Assembly: GCA_021202015.1 (NCBI GenBank)
Contig: JAJQDV010000058.1
Location: 1 to 37,768 of the forward strand
From: Clostridiales bacterium
GTDB lineage: Bacteria; Bacillota; Clostridia; Lachnospirales; Lachnospiraceae
Direction of reading: 5' to 3'
DNA: 37,768 nucleotides
Part shown: positions 31,540 to 37,768 of the stretch, piece by piece
Numbering within the stretch: position 1 is the stretch's first letter
Layout: every line of letters starts with the position of its first letter
Program-made: the position numbers and the translations under genes
The notes under the pieces: model-generated
Databases searched by the model: none
What the model saw: only the letters and a program-made list of their open reading frames with translations
Told to the model about the DNA's origin: nothing

Positions 31540-31617
31540 GCCGTGATTTCCTGTTTGTCTGTTGATTTCAGGGGCTTTTCTTGCTATTTGTCAGATTATA
31601 TGATATTCTTAAAACGA

Positions 31618-31642
31618 ATTTGACATTAGTTAGATGTCAAAT
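31618..31642. promoter_or_regulatory. Perfect 9-bp inverted repeat, probable XRE operator
   Basis: ATTTGACAT (31618-31626) and ATGTCAAAT (31634-31642), 7 bases apart, in the 150-bp divergent region. The left arm overlaps the -35 zone of the leftward regulator promoter (-10 TATAAT at 31595-31600), and the right arm is near the -35 zone of the rightward gene (TATATT at 31653-31658). A bound XRE dimer would control both. Confidence 0.6.
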
Positions 31643-31689
31643 GGGGTGATATTATATTACAAGTTCAAATTATTATGTGGGAGGTGCTT

Positions 31690-33563
31690 ATGGTTAAGAA
31701 AATTCTGGCATTTTTGTTATCGTCAGCGATGTGTCTGTCAATGACGTCGGTTGGGTTTGCAGCGGAAACGGGGGATGTCGGCTCGGGAGCGAATGTTCCC
31801 TCAGCTATCGCGGGAGAGGCGTTAGAGACAGAGGGAACAGAGTCGGAATCCGTGGATGGGGAAGACGGGGTCGTAACAGCGGCTTCGTCGGATGCAGAGA
31901 TCCTGTTCAGCGGTACCAGCGGCGATCTGGACTGGAGTATTGATGAGAACGGTTTGCTGACAATCAGTGGGACGGGGGATTATGCATGTGATAGTGTTTA
32001 TGGTACTGATGCACCGGCCTGGTGTGATTATGGCGATTATGTTACAAGTGCGGTTGTAAATGTTAGTGAGATCACAAGTACGAGTAATATGTTTTTCTAC
32101 TGTTACAATCTGACGAGCCTGGGTTTAAGCGGATTTGACACGACAAACGTGACAGATATGTGTCCTGTATGTTTAATGAGTGCGAAAGCCTGACAAGCCT
32201 GGATGTAAGCGGGGTTAACACGATAAACGTAACAAGTGTGAGAGAAATGTTTATGGGCTGCAGTAGCCTGACGAGCCTGGATTTAAGCGGGTTTGACACG
32301 ACAAACTTGATAATTAGGGAATATATGGATACGGATACTATGTTTTATGGTTGCGATAGCCTTATAACTGTAACTGCTCCTTCTAATCTGATAGCTTCTA
32401 TTGATCTTCCTTCTGTCTCCGGCTACACCTGGCAGGATGAAAACGGAACCGTCTGCACCAGTATGGCGAAAGGACTTACGACCACTATGGTTTACACGAG
32501 AATAAATGATGATGGCAGTGAAGATGGCGAACTCGTGACCACAGATATTTCCACCTGCACGGTTATGCTTTCCACCACCAGCTATACCTATGACGGCACG
32601 GCGAAGAAACCGACGGTCACAGTAAAAGACGGGTCCATGACTTTGGCCAGCGGGACGGATTACACGATTTCCTACAGCAATAATGTCAATGCGGGAACTG
32701 CATCTGTGACAGTCACTGGGACAGGAGATTATACCGGGTCAGTCACGAAGACGTTTACAATAGGTAAGGCCGACCAGACCATTACTGCTGAGATATCATC
32801 CGACAGTATTGCCGTGGGAGATACAGTGGCTATCACTGCCTTGGCGACGGCGGGAACCCTGACATATTCGTCTGACAATACCGCGGTAGCGGCAGTCAGC
32901 AGCACGGGTGTGGTAACCGGCATTTCGGAAGGTACGGCGGTTATTACTGTAATAGCGGCAGAGACCGGTAACTATAATAAGGCAGAGCAGACATTCACTG
33001 TCCGGGTGACCGATTCCGGTGGCGGTTCTTCTGCCGACACCCTTCTCCTCCGCCGCGGCAGCACCTTCTACCTCGTCAACAGCGAGGACGGCTCCACAGG
33101 ACAGACATTCACCTGCGGTGAGTCCACTGACGAAGTCCTGATCGGCGACTGGGACGGCGACGGATATGATACAATCTGCCTGCGCCGCGGCAGCACCTTC
33201 TATATTTCCAATTCAGCAGACAGCGGAACGGTGGATTACTCATTCACACTTGGTGAAAGTACCGATGAGATCATTGCGGGCGACTGGGACGGTGACGGGG
33301 TCGATACCCTGAGCATCCGGAGCGGCAATGTATTCTACATTTATAATACCCTCGACGGCAAAGCGGATTGCAGCTTCTCCTTCGGGAAAACTACAGATGC
33401 TATTATCGTCGGCGACTGGGACGGGGACGGCTGCGATACGCTGTGTGTCCGGCGCGGGAGCACGTATTATATCAATAACTCTCTCACCGGCGGCAACGCT
33501 GAGACATCGTTTGTTTTCGGGAAAGCAACGGACGAGGTGTTCGCCGGGAAGTGGACGCTTTAG
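31690..33563 (+). pseudogene. Secreted BspA/DUF285-type surface protein, split by a frameshift
   Basis: Two overlapping frames together give one secreted protein. Part 1 (31690-32193): signal peptide ending VGFAA, a short variable region, then a leucine-rich repeat start (NLTSLGLSGFDTTNVTDM). Part 2 (frame entered at about 32160, to 33563): CMFNECESLTSLDVSG, CSSLTSLDLSGFDTTNL (DUF285-type 26-residue repeats); then an MBG-type Ig domain (TSYTYDGTAKKPTVTVKDGS); then a BIG2-type domain (ITAEISSDSIAVGDT); and four FG-GAP-like repeats with GDWDGDG. The frames fit if two bases (TG) are removed near 32160, since the family reads TDMSxMF. A disrupted, phase-variable or sequence-error origin is possible. 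GGAGG is 6 bases before ATG 31690. Confidence 0.78.
33036..33560 (+). repeat. Four FG-GAP-like 44-45-residue repeats (array A)
   Basis: Units start at 33036, 33168, 33303 and 33435 and follow the pattern DT-L-R-x-GSTFYxxNS...F.xG.xTDEVxxGDWDGDG. The final unit ends in KWTL and a stop codon. The DxDGDG loop is a Ca2+-binding signature of FG-GAP/VCBS-type propellers. Each unit is closest to the equivalent unit of array B (37072 on) at the DNA level. Confidence 0.9.
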
Positions 33564-33693
33564 ATTCTTATTCGGGCAGCGGTTCTTAATGAATTGCTGT
33601 CCGGGTTAATAGAAAATAGACGTACCTAACGGTAGTCACAAGATACGTTCTTTATAAAACTGTTGGTTACTATTATACGAAGGGAGCAGGGAG

Positions 33694-36600
33694 ATGAGAA
33701 CAGACGTTAGCAAAGCTAAGTCGAATAGACGCGCTAAAGTGGTCACAAAAGGAAAAAGGATTGTAGCGGTACTGCTGTCGGTGACGATGGTGCTTACCAG
33801 TAGCGGGGCAGTGATGGCGCAGGAGAGTAATAGCAACCTGAATGGTGATTCTAACATTGATGTGAGATTGATGGCAGATACGGAAGTTGAATTTGCCGGA
33901 GGTGACGGCACGGAAGAAAATCCGTACCAGGTAGCGACGGCAGAGCAGTTGGATGCGGTTAGGAATGATATGGATGCGTATTATATTCAGGTTGCTGATA
34001 TAGATTTGGAAGGGGAAGAATGGGAGCCAATCGGATACTTACCCAATGATTATTATGGTAATACTTCAGATCTGGAAAGTGCGTTTTCAGGAACATATAA
34101 TGGAAATGGATATATTATATCAAATATGAAAATATCACAAACGACAGATCAGAATATAAGTGTAGGATTGTTTGCAGTCAATTCGGGTGTATTGAAAAAC
34201 ATATGTTTGGAAAATATAAATATAAATGTGGATACAACTTATACTCAGTTGGCACGTCTGCCGCGTGTTGGCGGTATTGTGGGTTCCCAAGCAGGGACTT
34301 TAATTTATTGTAGTGTTTCCGGTTATATCAGTGTGAATGGTCGTAATTGTGGTGGGTTGTATGTCGGTGGAATACTCGGATACGGAATCTGTTCTTATTG
34401 TACAAACTATACAGCTATCCAGATAGAAGATACAGATGAGAACAAAGATTCGGGAGAAGTTTACTGTGGTGGTATTACAGGGCATTCTGGCACTGTATAT
34501 GGGACAATATCATACTGTGTAAACTATGGAAATATCACAGCCTCCGCGAATTCAGTATTATATTGCGGTGGGATTTCCGGAGAGTATGGAACAATTGAGA
34601 GCTGCGTGAATTACGGAGATGTTGCAGGAGAAATTATAGCTATACATAGCTGGCCTGGTTCTGCTGGAAATTGTAATGCAGGTGGAATTGTAGGTAGTAC
34701 TGCTGCTGTGAAAGATAGTTGTTATAATTGTGTGAATTTCGGAAATGTATCTGCAACTAATGCTTGCACGAGAGATGGTGATTTTTATGCAGGCGGCATT
34801 GCTGGTAATTATAGTAGTTATGGCGAGGAATCTATATCTAATTGTTATAATCTGGCCGATGAAATAATTGCTGAAGACGACTCTGCCGGGCGTATTTTGG
34901 GACATTCTTGGTATGCGGGAACAACTGGAATTGGTGATTGTTATTCTATCGACACTACCACCGTGAATGGCGAAGTGCCGGATGAAGCAGACACCGGAAG
35001 CACTACGATTCATGGCGCCAGCATGACGGAATCGGAAATTTCAGAAGCAATAGCAGATATTTTGACTGCTGCAGGTGCATCCGGGATAACAGATTATACC
35101 GGGGCATCTGTAGATTTCAACCTGAATATCTACCGTACCGAAAAACTATTGGATGACACGATCCCGCTTGGTTCATCAATGTCGGCCGTCTTGTCCCAGA
35201 CAACACCATGTGCCCTTTATGTATCTGCTTTGCAGGATGCCGGGTTTGAGTCTTATACTTCTGCATGGAATACCCTGACGGCAGTATTTGATACAGCTGA
35301 CAATCTATCCACATTATATGATCTGGCAGTGGAAGAAAGCGACATTTATTCTGCAGTCATTTTAAATGTCCTGCAGGCAGCAACGGAATACGGCCTTGTG
35401 GATACATATAAAGGAACTATAGATGAATTTAGCTCCTGTCTGTCTGAAATTGTCACTCTTTTAAAATTAGAATATAATATTGATTTTTTATGTAGCTATG
35501 ACTTTAACCAATTTACTGACGAAGAACTGGAGACACTCCAGAATGTTACCGAAGAGGTGTTCAAATCACAATACGCAGATATAACCCTGTTGAATGAAAT
35601 ATTTTCCAACATTGGAAAAGCCTGCGATATCGCTGATGATATAGAGACATATGTAGAAAAGTGTGCTTCCATTTATGCAATTCTTGAAATGGATGAGTCC
35701 ATGGTGGCGGTCGTTGAGGCTATGTATGAAGAATGCCCGTCGTCAAACGTATATATGAAATTCGCATTAAAAGACTGTGTAAATATTTTAAACAGCAGTG
35801 CAGAAGAAGTCGCACTGGAATTATTGTCCGGGGCTGCCACAATGATCGGTGTGGAAGCGGCTTCAGTTGCCATTGATTTTGTTTGGGATATAGTGAAAGA
35901 AACTGCACTGAATGTCGGCTTTCCGGAAATCGAAATACTCATGGCGGGGTACAAGACAGGTAAATTCATATCGAATACACTGTTCCAGACAGACAGCACG
36001 ATCGAGCAATACTGCAGGATGCTGGCGATTCTGGATGTGGAAGACCTGTTAGATGATGTATATGATACGTTGCTTTCCGAATATCAGTCGGAACAGGATT
36101 CCGCATCGGCTGCGGCATATCTGAGTGCCATTGATGTTATTTACAATGCCCGGGATTATGACTGCCAATGTGCCTACACTTTTGTGGATATCCTGGATGA
36201 TACGCTGGCTGCTAAAATCGGTGCATTGTTCGACCAGACAGAGGCAGACCAAAGAGGCAGCATCAAATCCAGTATAGATTCTATCCAGCGGAGTTATACA
36301 TCTTCACACGAGTCTGTTTTGACCGGATGGATTAGTTATCTGGAGGAAGATTATCCTGATTCGGGATTGTATGAGCAGTATTATGGGTTATTTGAGGAAA
36401 GCCTGAACCGGATATTAACGAAGAAATATGTTGCTGCCTGCCCGGTTGACGTTTATGTATATGATGGGGATGACAATCTGGTTGCTTATGTGTCCGGCGG
36501 CATTCCATATTGTTCCGCAAATATTACCGTATTGATCCGGGATGACACCAAGACACTGTATTTCTACAATGACGAGGAATACCGGATAGAATATATTGGG

Positions 36601-37768
36601 ACGGATACCGGTACCATGGATCTGACTATTTCGGAGTATGATGAAGAAGGGAATACACAGAGGGACGTATACTTTTATGACATAGCACTGTCTGACGGAA
36701 AGACTTACGGGACAGATGTAGATGGTCTGACGTTAGAAGATACATCATACTACCTGGATTCAGATGATGATACCACGATAACTCCGGATCTGGATACATA
36801 TCAGCCTGGATCTGAAAGCCATACAGCCACCCTGGTTTCTGCAAGTATGATTATAAATGGGGAATTATGTTTTGAGACAACCGCTTATGCAGGTGAACAG
36901 ATACGGATATATGCTTATATCCCGGAAGGATATGAATTTGCCGGATGGACTTCAGATATAGGTGAATCTGTTTTTGATAATCCGGGATCACAGGTTACAA
37001 ATTTACGTATGCCGGATCAGGATGTTACTGTCACGGCGACATTACAGGAGGCTGATACAGTGTCTGATCCAGATACCTTACTGCTCCGCCGCGGCAATAC
37101 CTTCTACCTCATCAACAGCGGGGACGGCTCCACAGAACAGACATTCACCTGCGGGGAGTCCACCGATGAAGTCCTGATCGGCGACTGGGACGGCGACGGT
37201 TATGACACGGTCTGCCTGCGCAGCGGAAACACGTATTATTTCAGCAATACGCTGGGCGGGAATACGGAGTATTCGTTCAGCTTCGGGAAATCCACGGATG
37301 AGGTGCTGGTCGGCGACTGGGACGGTGACGGCATTGACACGCTCTGCCTGCGCCGCGGCAGTACCTTCTATATTTCCAATTCAGCGGACAGCGGCACAGT
37401 AGATTACTCATTCACGCTGGGCGGGGATACCGATGAGATCATTTCTGGCGACTGGGACGGCGACGGGATCGACACCCTGAGCATCCGGAGCGGTAATGTA
37501 TTCTACATTTACAATACCCTTGGCGGTGAAGCGGAGTACAGCTTCTCCTTCGGGAAAACGACCGATACCGTCATCGTCGGTGACTGGGACGGCGACGGCA
37601 CGGACGGCCTGTGCCTGCGCCGGGGGACTGCCTGCTACATCAGCAATGACCCTCAGTCGGGGACGATCGATACCTCGTTCAGCTGCGGCAAGGACAGTGA
37701 CGAAATCTACGCAGGAACCTGGGGAGAGGTTGCGGAGCAGGATGTTGTCCCCGATACGCTCGGCCTGC
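33694..37768 (+). CDS. Very large secreted surface protein with GLUG-type repeats and FG-GAP-like C-terminus, truncated by window end
   Basis: The frame is open from ATG 33694 (GGGAG upstream) to the last base: at least 1,358 residues. Seen: signal peptide (hydrophobic core VAVLLSVTMVLTSSGAVMAQ), a GGDGTEENPYQVATAEQLDAV module, seven or so GLUG-like repeats of the GG(I)xG...C.N.G.I type (for example YCGGITGHSGTVYG, AGGIVGSTAAVKDS) to about residue 410, a long helical region without a recognised domain (about 470-930), and an InlB-B/Listeria-Bacteroides-type repeat (YIPEGYEFAGWTSDIG). FG-GAP-like repeats follow from 37072. The first 3.3 kb is AT-rich and the repeat array is GC-rich, which suggests a mosaic gene. 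A weak promoter (TATTAT at 33671-33676) precedes it. The function is unknown; adhesion or carbohydrate binding is inferred. Confidence 0.85.
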   Translation, partial: MRTDVSKAKSNRRAKVVTKGKRIVAVLLSVTMVLTSSGAVMAQESNSNLNGDSNIDVRLMADTEVEFAGGDGTEENPYQVATAEQLDAVRNDMDAYYIQVADIDLEGEEWEPIGYLPNDYYGNTSDLESAFSGTYNGNGYIISNMKISQTTDQNISVGLFAVNSGVLKNICLENININVDTTYTQLARLPRVGGIVGSQAGTLIYCSVSGYISVNGRNCGGLYVGGILGYGICSYCTNYTAIQIEDTDENKDSGEVYCGGITGHSGTVYGTISYCVNYGNITASANSVLYCGGISGEYGTIESCVNYGDVAGEIIAIHSWPGSAGNCNAGGIVGSTAAVKDSCYNCVNFGNVSATNACTRDGDFYAGGIAGNYSSYGEESISNCYNLADEIIAEDDSAGRILGHSWYAGTTGIGDCYSIDTTTVNGEVPDEADTGSTTIHGASMTESEISEAIADILTAAGASGITDYTGASVDFNLNIYRTEKLLDDTIPLGSSMSAVLSQTTPCALYVSALQDAGFESYTSAWNTLTAVFDTADNLSTLYDLAVEESDIYSAVILNVLQAATEYGLVDTYKGTIDEFSSCLSEIVTLLKLEYNIDFLCSYDFNQFTDEELETLQNVTEEVFKSQYADITLLNEIFSNIGKACDIADDIETYVEKCASIYAILEMDESMVAVVEAMYEECPSSNVYMKFALKDCVNILNSSAEEVALELLSGAATMIGVEAASVAIDFVWDIVKETALNVGFPEIEILMAGYKTGKFISNTLFQTDSTIEQYCRMLAILDVEDLLDDVYDTLLSEYQSEQDSASAAAYLSAIDVIYNARDYDCQCAYTFVDILDDTLAAKIGALFDQTEADQRGSIKSSIDSIQRSYTSSHESVLTGWISYLEEDYPDSGLYEQYYGLFEESLNRILTKKYVAACPVDVYVYDGDDNLVAYVSGGIPYCSANITVLIRDDTKTLYFYNDEEYRIEYIGTDTGTMDLTISEYDEEGNTQRDVYFYDIALSDGKTYGTDVDGLTLEDTSYYLDSDDDTTITPDLDTYQPGSESHTATLVSASMIINGELCFETTAYAGEQIRIYAYIPEGYEFAGWTSDIGESVFDNPGSQVTNLRMPDQDVTVTATLQEADTVSDPDTLLLRRGNTFYLINSGDGSTEQTFTCGESTDEVLIGDWDGDGYDTVCLRSGNTYYFSNTLGGNTEYSFSFGKSTDEVLVGDWDGDGIDTLCLRRGSTFYISNSADSGTVDYSFTLGGDTDEIISGDWDGDGIDTLSIRSGNVFYIYNTLGGEAEYSFSFGKTTDTVIVGDWDGDGTDGLCLRRGTACYISNDPQSGTIDTSFSCGKDSDEIYAGTWGEVAEQDVVPDTLGL
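37072..37768 (+). repeat. FG-GAP-like repeats (array B), at least five units
   Basis: Units begin at 37072, 37204, 37336, 37471 and 37603. All but the last complete one end in GDWDGDG; unit 5 ends GTWGEV and is followed by PDTLGL, which looks like the start of a further unit beyond the window. Units 1, 3 and 4 are almost the same in DNA as units 1, 2 and 3 of array A; unit 2 has no counterpart there, so one unit was gained or lost. Confidence 0.9.

Noticed and set aside
31285-31690. Toxin-antitoxin pair
   Set aside because: The XRE protein has no small toxin neighbour on its strand; the divergent gene is a secreted surface protein.

Overview
The window looks like chromosomal DNA of a spore-forming, Gram-positive, Lachnospiraceae-type Clostridia. 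The grounds are AGGAGG-type ribosome binding sites, a SipL-like spore-coat morphogenesis protein (DUF3794 plus LysM), PrcB- and PcsB-type cell-wall proteins, OmpR-type two-component systems of Firmicutes style, and a holB-ricT-trmN6-rsmI order matching the Bacillus dnaX/holB neighbourhood. Conserved genes are GC-rich; several accessory stretches (about 2.4-2.9 kb, 28.6-29.0 kb, 31.1-31.7 kb, 33.6-36.9 kb) are clearly more AT-rich.

Layout. 1-2.5 kb: the 3' end of a metallo-beta-lactamase-fold hydrolase, a short divergent peptide deformylase, and a minus-strand pair (nitrilase-type amidohydrolase and a class I glutamine-amidotransferase-like C26 peptidase). 2.5-3.1 kb: a scar with two inverted repeats and an in-frame fusion of two gene fragments, an AAA ATPase and a HAD phosphatase. 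3.1-6.1 kb: a minus-strand operon of PepSY protein, OmpR-type regulator and histidine kinase, with a tandem OmpR-like box at its promoter. 6.4-8.5 kb: an LD-carboxypeptidase, a citrate synthase remnant with an internal deletion, and a small alarmone synthetase. 8.5-10.5 kb: a second two-component system. 10.6-15.25 kb: housekeeping cluster of guanylate-kinase-like protein, holB, ricT, trmN6 and rsmI. 15.26-17.8 kb: a DUF885 metallopeptidase whose start codon lies in a perfect 19-bp hairpin, and a FabT-like MarR regulator. 18.0-21.6 kb: MerR-like regulator, ddl and murF, so the last two steps that make and attach the D-Ala-D-Ala of peptidoglycan are adjacent. 21.6-26.2 kb: acyltransferase, PrcB lipoprotein, SipL-like protein and a secreted NlpC/P60 hydrolase. 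26.3-31.1 kb: a beta-helix lipoprotein and an L,D-transpeptidase. 31.3-37.8 kb: an XRE regulator divergent from two large secreted proteins. These have unrelated N-terminal modules but share nearly the same C-terminal array of 44-45-residue repeats with the DWDGDG signature. The first is split by a dinucleotide insertion; the second runs off the window.

The common theme is the cell envelope: peptidoglycan precursor synthesis, cross-linking and cleavage, lipid synthesis, envelope sensing, and surface display. The observations that seem least explained are: (1) a 27-bp palindromic element present three times, two copies identical but in opposite orientation, each touching a transcription-regulator gene; (2) the start-codon hairpin of the DUF885 gene followed by a cluster of palindromes; (3) the modular surface-protein pair with a shared repeat cassette and a frameshift; and (4) an exact in-frame 63-bp duplication inside the export signal of the PrcB lipoprotein. 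No CRISPR array, tRNA, rRNA, or complete insertion sequence was seen.
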